Source: an uncultured Pseudomonadota bacterium (lineage in GTDB: Bacteria; Myxococcota_A; UBA796; GCA-2862545). Taken from it: a DNA stretch of 39,454 nucleotides. Within the stretch, counting starts at the first letter, position 1. Each line of letters begins with the position of its first letter. The notes below the pieces were generated by a model. It ran no database searches. It had not been told where the DNA came from and was given only the letters and a program-made list of their open reading frames with translations. A program made the position numbers and the translations under genes. Location: positions 1-39,454 of the forward strand of contig CAIOSP010000111.1 in assembly GCA_903861005.1 (NCBI GenBank). The letters run 5' to 3'. Below, one piece after another: positions 1-8,346 of this stretch.

Positions 1-1
1 C

Positions 2-79
2 GCGCTGACCACGCTCGGCACGGCCCTCGCCGACAACTTCGGCGAAGTCTCCAACGCGCTGAACGTCGCCGTCCCCTAA
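2..79 (+). CDS. C-terminal end of a probable Flp-type pilin (partial)
   Basis: Only the last 25 codons and the TAA stop are in the window; the gene begins upstream. The visible peptide starts ALTTLGTALADNF and ends NALNVAVP. Flp/Fap (type IVb, Tad-system) pilins typically end with a hydrophobic helix running into a TTLGT-like segment followed by NVS/NAL-like residues, and this matches well. The hydrophobic N-terminal segment that would confirm the assignment lies outside the window. A strong hairpin follows the stop directly, so this is the last gene of its transcript. It could be another small secreted helical protein with a similar tail. Confidence 0.6.
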   Translation, partial: ALTTLGTALADNFGEVSNALNVAVP

Positions 80-97
80 GCTTCGGCTTAGTGCAAG

Positions 98-130
98 CGC
101 CCGTCAAGGCTTAGGCCTTGGCGGGCGTTT
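98..130 (+). terminator. Intrinsic terminator behind the pilin-like gene
   Basis: A 13-bp stem (98-110 with 115-127, one G-T pair) closes a four-base loop and is followed by TTT and a T-rich stretch. It begins 18 bases after the TAA at 77-79, as expected for a rho-independent terminator. Confidence 0.85.
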
Positions 131-247
131 CTGCTTTCTGGCGCGGCGATGCGGGCCGCGTCCGCGGGGTAGGCTCACGAGGAGCACGACACACCCTGCC
201 CCAGGCGACGGAGAAAACGCGCCGAGCCCGTCGAGGCCCGGCCGCGC

Positions 248-1765
248 TCAGTCCTTCTCGCCGACGCGACGCGGGACCATGCGCACGCTCTTGAGCGCCT
301 CCTGGGCGCCCTCGTTGCCAGCCTCATGGTACTCGGCGTCCTCGTTCACGTTCCACACGTCGTACGCCTTGCTCCCGGTGAGGATGTTCTTCACCGTCAG
401 CATCGCGGTCATCATCGCGTGGTCCTGGTTGTTGTACTTGTGCATGCCGTTGCGGCCGACCAAGTGCAGGTTCGGGTAGTTGGCGTCGATGTCCGCGCGG
501 ACGGCGTCGACGTGAGTCTTGTAGGCGTCGTCGTAGACCGGGTAGGCCTTCTTCTGGCGGACCACGCAGCCGTCGACGATGTCCTTGGCGTCGACCATGC
601 CGAGCTCGCCGAGCTCACGCTTGGCCAGGGCGACCAGCTGCTCGTCCGTGGAGGTCCACAGGCCGTCGCCCTCGAAGCAGAAGTACTCGAGGCCCAGGCA
701 CGTGGAGTCCGCGTCGGGGATCAGCTCGGGCGACCAGGACCGGAAGTTCTGGATGCGGCCGACCTTCACCGTGGGGACGTGGATGTAGATCCAGTTGTCG
801 GGGAACAGGTCCGGCTTCTTCACCATCAGCGCGACGGTGATGAAGTCGCGGTAGCGGAGCGCCTGAGCGTTGGCGAGGCTCTTGGGCGCCACCGGCATGG
901 ACGTCATCAGCTCGCGCACCGGCGCCGACGAGATCACGTGGTTGGCGGTGAAGGTCTTCACCTCGCCCGACGCGCTCTTGGCCGTGATGGTCCAGAGCTT
1001 CTTCTTCTTGTCGTAGGACAGCGCGTCGAGCGTGTGGCCCATGTGGATCTGGCCGCCCTGCGCGCGCGTCTTGGTGGCGGCGGCGTCCCACATCATGCCC
1101 GGCCCGCGGCGCGGGTAGCGGAAGCTCTCGATCAGGCTCTTGATGACCTCACCGTCGGCCGTCTTGGCGCTGGACCGCTTGAGCTGCGGGACGGAGTTCT
1201 GCACGGCGCTGATGATCGCGGTGCGCAGGTCCAGGCCCTTGATGCGCTGCGCGGCCCAGTCGGCGGAGATCTCGTCACAGTTCATGCCCCACACTTTCTC
1301 GGTGTAGGTCTTGAAGAAGATCGAGAACAGCCGCTCGCCGAATTGGTTGGACACCCACTGGTGGAAGGTCTTGGTGTCCTCGTGCGGGAACGCCTTCTTG
1401 CGGGCAAAGGACAGCACGCACCAGGTGCTCTCCAGCAGGCCCAGGTTGCCGAGCGCCTCGAAGGCCTTCAGCGGGTACGAGTAGTACTTGCCGTCGTAGT
1501 AGATGCGCGACAGGCGCGGCCGCTCGATGAAGTCCTCAGGCAGCAGCTCGTTCCAGAGGTCCACGACCTCCTTGGACTTCGAGAAGAACCGATGCCCGCC
1601 GATGTCGAACAGGTAGTTCTTGTAATTGGCCGTGCGGCTGATGCCGCCGACGTAGACGGGATCGGCCTCGATCACCGTGGTGGAGATGCCCGCCTTGGTG
1701 AGCAGGTAGGACGAGGTCAACCCGGCAGGACCCGCCCCGATCACGAAGACTTCGGAATGACTCAC
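248..1765 (-). CDS. FAD-dependent oxidoreductase, UDP-galactopyranose mutase-like
   Basis: About 505 residues. The N-terminus carries a Rossmann dinucleotide motif (VIGAGPAGLTSSYLL), then an acidic strand end (VIEAD) and GGISRT, DIGGHRFFSK, a signature shared by UDP-galactopyranose mutases and protoporphyrinogen-oxidase-like amine oxidases. The C-terminus (LVGRNGMHKYNNQDHAM) is the second FAD-contacting segment of this family. Members usually lie in surface-polysaccharide loci, and the divergent neighbour here is an STT3-like membrane protein, so sugar modification is plausible; the substrate is unknown. The frame opens at a TTG (1771), but an AGGGG ribosome site sits six bases before the GTG at 1765, so GTG is preferred. 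No signal peptide; probably cytosolic. Confidence 0.8.
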   Translation of the reverse strand: MSHSEVFVIGAGPAGLTSSYLLTKAGISTTVIEADPVYVGGISRTANYKNYLFDIGGHRFFSKSKEVVDLWNELLPEDFIERPRLSRIYYDGKYYSYPLKAFEALGNLGLLESTWCVLSFARKKAFPHEDTKTFHQWVSNQFGERLFSIFFKTYTEKVWGMNCDEISADWAAQRIKGLDLRTAIISAVQNSVPQLKRSSAKTADGEVIKSLIESFRYPRRGPGMMWDAAATKTRAQGGQIHMGHTLDALSYDKKKKLWTITAKSASGEVKTFTANHVISSAPVRELMTSMPVAPKSLANAQALRYRDFITVALMVKKPDLFPDNWIYIHVPTVKVGRIQNFRSWSPELIPDADSTCLGLEYFCFEGDGLWTSTDEQLVALAKRELGELGMVDAKDIVDGCVVRQKKAYPVYDDAYKTHVDAVRADIDANYPNLHLVGRNGMHKYNNQDHAMMTAMLTVKNILTGSKAYDVWNVNEDAEYHEAGNEGAQEALKSVRMVPRRVGEKD

Positions 1766-1805
1766 GGACAACCCCTGGTGGCGCCCGGTCCCTTAATCCG
1801 AGGCC

Positions 1806-1864
1806 CGCGGATCGTCATGCCCTCGACAGCCCGATCCGCGCGTCCGTAACGGGATGATCCCGTT
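1806..1864. promoter_or_regulatory. Two inverted repeats in the divergent intergenic region
   Basis: Two perfect inverted repeats lie between the divergent genes: CGCGGATC (1806-1813) with GATCCGCG (1833-1840), and the 17-base palindrome AACGGGATGATCCCGTT at 1848-1864. The second has 8-base arms around one base, the geometry of a dimeric regulator site. No clear -35/-10 pair was recognised, so an operator role is inferred from position and symmetry only. Confidence 0.4.
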
Positions 1865-1982
1865 GGCGGTGCCGCGCCCGATCCGCCATCGGCGCGGCGG
1901 GTGGTGGGAATGGGTCACGACGGATATCGAACCCCGACTGCGACGCGCGGCGGCGCGCCTAAGCGACTCGGAGGGATCGAGC

Positions 1983-3746
1983 ATGACCGCGACCACCGAG
2001 CCGAACGACACGCCAGCGGCTCGCCCGCCGATCGCGCTGTGGTGCTTGATCGCCACGCTGTTCACCGCGGGGTGGGAGTGGACGCGCAACCCCACCCGCC
2101 TCGCGTCCTCGCTCGGCGACACCGACGACGCGACGCGGCTGATCGAGGTGCGCGCGTGGATGCACGGCGCGTCGTGGACCGACATGACACTGCCCGCGTT
2201 CGGCGGGGATCACCCGCTCGTCTCGCACTGGTCGCGCCTGATCGACGTGCCGCTGCGCGCGCTGCTGACCGGCTTTGACTCGGTGCTCCCGCCAGCGACG
2301 GCCGTGATCGCGCTGCGCGTGCTGTGGCCCAAGCTGGTGCTGTTCGCGTTGCTGTTCGTGCTCGCGCGCGAGGCAGCTCGTCGTGCGGGCGCCGCCGCCG
2401 CGGGCTTGGTGATCCTGCTCACGATCGCGTCGTCGTCGGCGCTGCTGCAGTACACGATCGGCCGCATCGATCACCACAACGTGCAGATCCTCTCCGCGGT
2501 GGCGGGCGCGCTGTGGATCGCGTCGAGCTTCCGCAACCCCAGCGTCGGCTGGCTCGCGGGCGCCTCGCTCGGGCTCGGTACGGCGATCGGGTACGAGGGC
2601 CTGCCGCTCACCGCCGCCACCCTCGGCCTCGCGGGCGCGCTCGCGCTGTTCACCGGTCGCGGTGCTCCGGGTGTGTCTCGCGCGGCCGGTGCGTACGCGC
2701 TCACGCTCGCTGGCGCGTTCGCGATCACCGTCGCACCGTCGCACTGGCGTGAGGTCCACTGCGACGCGCTCTCCGGAAACCTAGTGCTGCTCACGGCGAT
2801 CGTGTCGCCCGCGTTGGTGCTCGTGCTCACACGACTCGCGGCTGCGCCGCTCGCGCTGCGGGTGGTGACGATGTCCGTCGCGCTGACCGCCGCGCTCGCG
2901 CTCTATGTGGCGGTCGAACCGCCGTGTCTGGGCGGTCCGTTCGGACAGGTGAACCCCGCGGTGAAGCCCATCTGGATGGACCACGTCATGGAGACGAAGA
3001 GCATCGTCGCGCTCTTCGATCTCATGCCCGCGGCGGCGCTCTCCTTCCTGCTGCACACATGCGTCGCGCTCCTTGCGGCGGCGCTCACGTGGCGCGCGCG
3101 CCGCGACGACGAGTCGCTGCTCACCCTGGCGGTGCTCGGCGTGGCGGCGCTGCTCAGCGTGCTGCAGCTCAAGCTGATCTCGTACGCGTCGGTGCTCGCG
3201 CTCGTGCCGATCGCGGTGTGGATCGCCGGCCTGCAGGCTACGCCAAGCGTGTCCGCGCCAGCGGTCCGCGCGATCATGTTCCTGCTGCTCAACCAGACGA
3301 CGCTGTTCGCGCTGTCGAACGTCGTGCCCCACAAGGCCACCGACAAGAAGCTCTCGTCGGGCTTGGCTGCGGTGGCCAAGTGCACCAGCACCAAGAGCGT
3401 GTCCGCGCTCGCGACGCTCCCCGAGGGGCTCGCGGTCGTCGACCTCACGCTCGGGCCGTACGTGGCGGCGCTCACGCCCCTTCGTGTGCTGGCCGCGCCC
3501 TACCATCGCATCGACGCGCAGATCTTGCAGACCGACCGCATCTTTCGAGGCCCGCCCGACAAGGCACGCGCGCGGCTTGTCGAGGAGCACGTGCAGTACG
3601 TGATCCTGTGCGACGGCGTCGTGTTCGACGACACGCCCGCGGACTCCCTCCGCACAGCCCTCACCCGCGACGCCGCCCCGGACTACCTGGAGCCTCTGTC
3701 GCTGCCGACCGACACGCCCCTCAAGGTCTGGCGGGTCAAACCGTAG
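1983..3746 (+). CDS. Multipass membrane protein, STT3/GT-C glycosyltransferase-like
   Basis: 587 residues with one hydrophobic segment near residue 15-30 and many more to about residue 440, then a soluble C-terminal domain. Between the first helices is an acidic loop (LGDTDDATRLIEVRAW), and further on there is GRIDHHNVQIL. An acidic motif in the first periplasmic loop and a later DHH motif are seen in STT3/PglB/AglB-like GT-C enzymes, which move sugars from lipid carriers. I therefore infer a GT-C fold; the acceptor is unknown. The frame is open from 1854, but a GGAGGG site precedes the ATG at 1983 with good spacing, and the hydrophobic N-terminus fits that start. It is divergent from the UDP-galactopyranose mutase-like gene. 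Confidence 0.6.
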   Translation: MTATTEPNDTPAARPPIALWCLIATLFTAGWEWTRNPTRLASSLGDTDDATRLIEVRAWMHGASWTDMTLPAFGGDHPLVSHWSRLIDVPLRALLTGFDSVLPPATAVIALRVLWPKLVLFALLFVLAREAARRAGAAAAGLVILLTIASSSALLQYTIGRIDHHNVQILSAVAGALWIASSFRNPSVGWLAGASLGLGTAIGYEGLPLTAATLGLAGALALFTGRGAPGVSRAAGAYALTLAGAFAITVAPSHWREVHCDALSGNLVLLTAIVSPALVLVLTRLAAAPLALRVVTMSVALTAALALYVAVEPPCLGGPFGQVNPAVKPIWMDHVMETKSIVALFDLMPAAALSFLLHTCVALLAAALTWRARRDDESLLTLAVLGVAALLSVLQLKLISYASVLALVPIAVWIAGLQATPSVSAPAVRAIMFLLLNQTTLFALSNVVPHKATDKKLSSGLAAVAKCTSTKSVSALATLPEGLAVVDLTLGPYVAALTPLRVLAAPYHRIDAQILQTDRIFRGPPDKARARLVEEHVQYVILCDGVVFDDTPADSLRTALTRDAAPDYLEPLSLPTDTPLKVWRVKP

Positions 3747-3869
3747 GGTGCTTGGGTGCGTCGGGTCAGACAGGCGAGCTCCAAGCGTGGCTAAGGCGCG
3801 TGTTCGCGACTGGCGTTAAGGCCCGCGCCCCGCGGATCCCCGCGCTACCCCCAGGCCTGGACATCACGC

Positions 3870-4712
3870 ATGAGCGCTGAACGCGTCGTCGCCTTTCAAG
3901 GCATGCTCGGAGCCTTCTCGCACCTAGCCTGCCGGGCCACGCACCCCGACTGGACCGTGCTCCCCTGCCCCACGTTCGACTCGGTGTTCGACGCCGTGGA
4001 GTCGGGCGCCGCGGCGCGCGCGGTGATCCCGGTCGAGAACAGCCAGGCCGGCCGCGTGACCGACATCCACCGCCTGCTCCCGCAGCGCGGCCTGTTCATC
4101 GTGGGTGAGCACTACCAGCCCATCCACCACCAACTCGTCGCCATCCCGGGCACCAAGCTCGCGGACGTGCGGACGGTGCGCAGCCACCCGCAGGCGCTCG
4201 CCCAGTGCCGTGAGTACCTGAACGCGCGGAACATGGAGGCGGTGGCAGCACGCGACACCGCGGAGGCTGCGGTCGAGGTGGGTCGCCTTGGCGACAAGAC
4301 GATCGCCGCGATCGCCAGCCGCGTCGCCGCCGAGATCCACGGCCTGGAGATCCTCGACCAGGACATCGAGGACGCCCACGACAACACCACGCGCTTCCTG
4401 GTGATGAGCCCCACGCCCGTGGAATTCGCACCGGACGCGGGACCGCTCGTCACCAGCTGCCTGTTCCGCGTCCGCAACATCCCCGCCGCGCTCTACAAGG
4501 CGCTCGGCGGGTTCGCGACCAACGGCGTGAACCTGCTCAAGCTGGAGTCCTACCAGCTCGGCGGGTTCCAGTGGGCGCAGTTCGTCGTCGACCTGGAGGG
4601 CCACCCGGAGGATCCGGCGGTCGCCCGCGCGCTCGAGGAGCTGAGCTACTTCGCGACCGAGCTACGGCTGCTCGGCACGTTCCCCGCAGCCCCCCGCCCC
4701 GATCAGGCGTAG
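3870..4712 (+). CDS. pheA: Prephenate dehydratase (monofunctional)
   Basis: 280 residues, the usual length of monofunctional PheA, which converts prephenate to phenylpyruvate in phenylalanine synthesis in the cytosol. The catalytic domain begins with VVAFQGMLGAFSH and contains IPVENSQAG and the catalytic Thr-Arg-Phe triplet (T174-R175-F176). A C-terminal ACT domain (about residues 193-270) should bind phenylalanine. Its usual ESRP motif reads ESYQ here, followed by a WAQFVVDLEGHPED segment, as in a subgroup with ESYx at this position. There is no chorismate mutase domain. The ATG at 3870 has only a weak ribosome site. The 3' end overlaps thrB on the opposite strand by ten bases. Confidence 0.93.
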   Translation: MSAERVVAFQGMLGAFSHLACRATHPDWTVLPCPTFDSVFDAVESGAAARAVIPVENSQAGRVTDIHRLLPQRGLFIVGEHYQPIHHQLVAIPGTKLADVRTVRSHPQALAQCREYLNARNMEAVAARDTAEAAVEVGRLGDKTIAAIASRVAAEIHGLEILDQDIEDAHDNTTRFLVMSPTPVEFAPDAGPLVTSCLFRVRNIPAALYKALGGFATNGVNLLKLESYQLGGFQWAQFVVDLEGHPEDPAVARALEELSYFATELRLLGTFPAAPRPDQA

Positions 4713-5626
4713 CCGACCGCGTTGGCCAGGTAGAGCCACCACGCGCCCACCGCCGACGGCGTGACGACGCGGGTCTCGACCGGCGTGCCGGCCTGACGGA
4801 AGGGCTGCGCGAGCGCCTCCGCCACGCGCGGCGCGTCGACCAGCGGGTCCATCACAAACGCGGCCATGGTGCTGCCCGATCCGCTGATGAACGCCGAGGC
4901 GGCGCCCGCCGCGCACGCGCCGGCGATCGCCTCGTCGACCGGGCCGATCAGCGGCTTGCGGTAGGGCGTGTGGAGTCGGTCCTCCTGACCCACGCGCAGC
5001 GACGCCGCGTCGCCCGTCACCAAGCCGTGCACCAGGAACGCCAGACGGTTGGTGCTGAACACCGCGTCCGTGCGGCTGTACGACGACGGCAGCACCTTGC
5101 GCGCCTCCTCCGTGCGGACCTCGATCGCCGGGATGCACAGCGCGACGCGCAGCGCGGGCGGCGCGTCCAGCCGGAAGGTGCGGAAGCCCGACGGCGTGCG
5201 CGTGCCCGCGGTCAGCCCGCCCAGCATCGCGGCGACCACGTTGTCCGGGTGGCCCTCCTGCTCGGTCAGGAAGTCCAGGGCCTCGTCGATGGGCGGGCGC
5301 TTGCCCGAGAAGTGGGCCCACGCGACGTAGCCGGCGACGTGCGCCGTGGCGGAGGAGCCTAGGCCGCGGTTCCAAGGCACGCGGTCGGTCTGGTTGATCG
5401 ACACGCCGTGCGTGAGCTTGGTGCCGAACGCGCGCTCGGCGGCGTGCATCGTGCGGATGAGCAGGTGGTCGTCCGGGTCGACCATGGCGCCGGTCACGCT
5501 GGCCGTGCCGACCGGGCCCTGCGCGGACACGTCGAAGCGGTTGAACAGCGACACGGCCATGCCCAGCACATCAAAGCCGGGGCCCAGATTCGACAAGCTC
5601 GCAGGTACGACGATCGGAATGCCCAA
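4703..5626 (-). CDS. thrB: Homoserine kinase (GHMP kinase family)
   Basis: 307 residues, normal for ThrB. It phosphorylates homoserine in threonine synthesis. The N-terminus has VPASLSNLGPGFDVLGMA, the homoserine-kinase version of the GHMP motif 1; the ATP-binding loop is VPWNRGLGSSATA, and a third glycine-rich motif (SAFISGSGSTMAAF) lies near residue 230-245. The frame is open to 5872, but homology begins at GIPIVVPAS. A GGGAGG site stands four bases before a TTG at 5626, which I take as start. The TGA lies inside the end of pheA, so the two amino-acid genes converge and share ten bases. Confidence 0.9.
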   Translation of the reverse strand: MGIPIVVPASLSNLGPGFDVLGMAVSLFNRFDVSAQGPVGTASVTGAMVDPDDHLLIRTMHAAERAFGTKLTHGVSINQTDRVPWNRGLGSSATAHVAGYVAWAHFSGKRPPIDEALDFLTEQEGHPDNVVAAMLGGLTAGTRTPSGFRTFRLDAPPALRVALCIPAIEVRTEEARKVLPSSYSRTDAVFSTNRLAFLVHGLVTGDAASLRVGQEDRLHTPYRKPLIGPVDEAIAGACAAGAASAFISGSGSTMAAFVMDPLVDAPRVAEALAQPFRQAGTPVETRVVTPSAVGAWWLYLANAVGYA

Positions 5627-5709
5627 GATGCCTCCCAAGGTCGGCGCCCGTAGCGCGTGAGGCGACCCGTTGCACCGCGACACGGGAGAACGGCAACGAC
5701 GCCGCAGGT

Positions 5710-6837
5710 TTAGAGTCGGCCCGACCCCACGATCAGGTCGGCCAGCTCCTCCGCCACGCCCGAGCCCAGCGCAACCCCCATCCCCCCCATGCGCACGCCC
5801 ACCGCCACGCCCGGGGAGACGGTCCGAACGATCGGCGCCTTGTTGGGTCCAAACGCCATGATCCCAGCCCATCGGTGCGACACCGACACCGACTGGCCCG
5901 GCAGGATCACGTCCCGGAGCAGGTCGTCGAGGTAGGCCTGGATGCGCTCGGTGGTCAGGAGCTCCGCGGTGGCCTCACCCGCGAAGTCCAGGTTGCGACC
6001 TCCGCCGAGCAGCACGCGCCCGTCCACCTCGCGAAAGTAGACGAAGCCCTCGTCCAGGTGGAATACGCCACGAAACGCGAGGCCCGGGACAGGGTCGGTC
6101 ACCAGCACCTGGCCGCGGCCGGGGGTGACCTCCAGGTCGGGGAGCAGCGCGCGCGTGAACGCGTTCGTGCACACGGCGACGTGCTTGGCGCGCAGCGACA
6201 AGTCGCCCACCTCCACCCGCACGTGGTCGCCCTCGGACGCGATGGCCTTCACGTCGGCGCCGGTCCAGACGGTGATGTCGGCGGCGCCGCAAGCCTTCAG
6301 CAGCGTGCGCATCAGGCGGCCAGAGTCCAGCGCGCCCTCCCGACGCAGCGACACCAGGTGGGGGACTCGCGCGCGTGAGAACCCGAACTCGCCGATCCGC
6401 GCGTCGTCCAGCAGGACCGCGCCCGCGCCAAGCACCGGCCGGAGCGCGCGCTCGACCTCCTCAAGCCGGTCGAGGACACCGACGGTGTGAGGCTCGATCA
6501 GCTCCCACCCGCCGGTGTGCTCGTAGCCAGCGTCCTGCGCGCCGACCCTGGCCAGCAGCGCCTGCGAGCCACGGAAGCGCCGCTCCACCAGCGCGAGCGT
6601 CGCGTCCCAGCCCACCGAGTCCACGTCGGACAGCAGCTCGGTCAGGCTGCCAAAGCAAGCGAAGCCGGCGTTTCGGCCGGTGGCGCCTGACGCGAGCAGC
6701 CCGCGCTCCAGCACCAGGATGGACGCCGAGGGCAGGCGCGCCCGCACCGCCAGGGCGGTCGCGAGGCCCACGAGCCCCGCTCCGACCACCACGACTTCCC
6801 ATTGTCCGAAGTGCTTCGATTCCCAGTAACTGCGCAT
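5710..6837 (-). CDS. FAD-dependent amino-acid oxidase/dehydrogenase (DAO family)
   Basis: 375 residues. The N-terminal VVVVGAGLVGLATALAV is a Rossmann FAD motif, followed by LVLERG and the GATGRNAGFA segment typical of DAO-family enzymes (glycine oxidase, sarcosine oxidase, D-amino acid dehydrogenase). The C-terminus (HRWAGIMAFGPNKAPIV then GMGVALGSGVAEELADLI) is the second flavin-contacting half. The family oxidises the C-N bond of small amines or amino acids; the substrate cannot be read from the sequence. It starts at an ATG with little upstream purine and lies 83 bases upstream of thrB on the same strand, so it could be co-transcribed with it. No signal peptide is visible. Confidence 0.82.
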   Translation of the reverse strand: MRSYWESKHFGQWEVVVVGAGLVGLATALAVRARLPSASILVLERGLLASGATGRNAGFACFGSLTELLSDVDSVGWDATLALVERRFRGSQALLARVGAQDAGYEHTGGWELIEPHTVGVLDRLEEVERALRPVLGAGAVLLDDARIGEFGFSRARVPHLVSLRREGALDSGRLMRTLLKACGAADITVWTGADVKAIASEGDHVRVEVGDLSLRAKHVAVCTNAFTRALLPDLEVTPGRGQVLVTDPVPGLAFRGVFHLDEGFVYFREVDGRVLLGGGRNLDFAGEATAELLTTERIQAYLDDLLRDVILPGQSVSVSHRWAGIMAFGPNKAPIVRTVSPGVAVGVRMGGMGVALGSGVAEELADLIVGSGRL

Positions 6838-6896
6838 TTGCCGCAGCTAACACGGCTGCCGTACCCAACCCGCGTACAAATACTGACGCCCGTAGT

Positions 6897-6925
6897 TTCC
6901 CAAAGCCACCCCTCCAGGGTACTAT
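6897..6925 (+). promoter_or_regulatory. Candidate sigma70-type promoter
   Basis: TTCCCA (6897-6902) and TACTAT (6920-6925) are separated by 17 bases, each matching four of six consensus positions. They lie about 65 bases upstream of the ATG at 6989, between divergent genes. Visual match only. Confidence 0.3.
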
Positions 6926-6988
6926 TGGGCATGCTTCGGACTTCCCGCACCACCATGCGGCTCAACCGAAGCCCCTCCGGAGGATGCC

Positions 6989-7363
6989 ATGAACGACGTT
7001 GACCTGACCGAAGCGCCGCCCCTGCCCGAATGGCTCGCCCGCGACCCCGCAGTCCGTCCGAGCGCCGTGAAGTCCCGCCGCGCGCCCGAGCCTGAGCTCA
7101 TGGAGCTCTCCGAGCTGCTCGACCTGACGCCGATCGCCGAGGAGTCCTCGCACGACGGGCCCACGCTCCCCACCATCGACGACGTCGTCGGTCTCCCCTC
7201 GCAGAAGGTGGCCGCCGCCAAGGCGACCTCCCGTCGCGAGCGCCTCGCGGTGAAGGCCGAGGTCGATCCGAACGACTGGCTGCTGGTCGCGCTGGGCGTG
7301 TCCATGTCGGCCGTCATGCTCGGCGCCCTCATCATGCTGTTCGGCGGCTACGGCCTGATCTGA
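6989..7363 (+). CDS. Small tail-anchored membrane protein, unknown function
   Basis: 124 residues. The first about 95 are charged and proline-rich with several acidic runs (LMELSELLDLTPIAEESS), and the last about 23 form one hydrophobic helix (WLLVALGVSMSAVMLGALIM) ending in GGYGLI. That is a C-terminal tail anchor with the bulk of the protein probably cytoplasmic. No family recognised. A strong GGAGG lies five bases before the ATG, so the start is secure. It is followed at 99 bases by the 2OG oxygenase gene on the same strand and has a possible promoter upstream. Confidence 0.7.
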   Translation: MNDVDLTEAPPLPEWLARDPAVRPSAVKSRRAPEPELMELSELLDLTPIAEESSHDGPTLPTIDDVVGLPSQKVAAAKATSRRERLAVKAEVDPNDWLLVALGVSMSAVMLGALIMLFGGYGLI

Positions 7364-7461
7364 GGGGAGTGACGCAGAGCGTGGCTCCTCCGGGTCGCGC
7401 TCCGCGCCTCGCGATACGCTGGCGCACCACGAGTTGCGTCGCGCGCGTGGCGGGACCCCCA

Positions 7462-8346
7462 ATGAGCACCCTCGACAGCGGACTCCGGGCCTGGATCCAC
7501 AACAACCTCGATCGCGGCTGCACGCCCGAGTCGATGGTCGAGGCGATGGTGGTCGCCGGCCACGCGCGGGCCTTCGCGTGGCAAGCTGTCCCCACCGTGA
7601 TCGCCGAGCGTCGCCAGTCGATCGCCGGGAACGACATGCCCGCGTCCGCCTTGGCGAGCCGCGCCCGCGTCCCCGAGCCGCTCCCCGTACCGACCGAGGC
7701 CTTCGTCGAGACGTCCGACCGCCGTGTGCGCGTGGTGATGGCGCTCAACCTGCCGCGCGTGATCGTGTTCGCCGACGTGCTCTCCGCGGAGGAGTGCGAC
7801 GAGCTGATCCGCCTGTCTGCGGTCAAGCTCCAACGAAGCCGCATCGTCGACCCCGCCACCGGCGCCGAGAGCGAGCACGACGAGCGGACGAGCCACGGCA
7901 CCTACTTTCTGCTCAAGGAGAACCCGCTGGTCGCCACGATCGACCGCCGCCTCTCCGAGCTGATGCGCTGGCCCGTGGAGAACGGCGAGGGTCTGCAGAT
8001 CCTGCACTACACCAAGGGCGGCGAGTACAAGCCGCACTTCGACTACTTCAGCCCCACCGACCCCGGAAGCGGCGCGCACATCTCCAAGGGCGGCAACCGC
8101 GTCGGCACCATGGTGATCTACCTGTCCGACGTGGAGGCCGGCGGCACCACCGTGTTCCCCGACGCGGGCATCCACGTGACGCCCGTGAAGGGCAACGCGG
8201 TCTTCTTCAGCTATGACACGCCCACGCCCGCCAGCCTGACGCTCCACGGCGGCGCGCCGGTCGAGCGCGGCGAGAAGTGGATCGCCACCAAGTGGGTCCG
8301 CGAGCACGCGTACACGGACCCGGATGCCATCGATGAACCCCGCTGA
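7462..8346 (+). CDS. 2-oxoglutarate/Fe(II) oxygenase, prolyl 4-hydroxylase-like
   Basis: 294 residues from the ATG at 7462; the frame is open back to a GTG at 7369, but the extra 31 codons do not resemble the family. The C-terminal P4Hc domain (about residues 95-278) carries the iron ligands H192-x-D194 (KPHFDYF) and H262 (LTLHGG), and K272 (EKWIATKW) in the 2-oxoglutarate-binding position. VGTMVIYLSDVEAGGTTVFP is typical of bacterial prolyl-4-hydroxylase relatives. An N-terminal helical segment (about 1-60) of the WIHNNLDRGC type occurs in several bacterial members. It would hydroxylate a protein side chain; the target is unknown. It overlaps the following VF530 gene by 14 bases, implying translational coupling. 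Confidence 0.88.
   Translation: MSTLDSGLRAWIHNNLDRGCTPESMVEAMVVAGHARAFAWQAVPTVIAERRQSIAGNDMPASALASRARVPEPLPVPTEAFVETSDRRVRVVMALNLPRVIVFADVLSAEECDELIRLSAVKLQRSRIVDPATGAESEHDERTSHGTYFLLKENPLVATIDRRLSELMRWPVENGEGLQILHYTKGGEYKPHFDYFSPTDPGSGAHISKGGNRVGTMVIYLSDVEAGGTTVFPDAGIHVTPVKGNAVFFSYDTPTPASLTLHGGAPVERGEKWIATKWVREHAYTDPDAIDEPR

Noticed and set aside
326-1849. 507-residue plus-strand frame opposite the UGM-like gene
   Set aside because: Val/Arg/Asp-rich shadow translation; the minus strand has a clear FAD enzyme.
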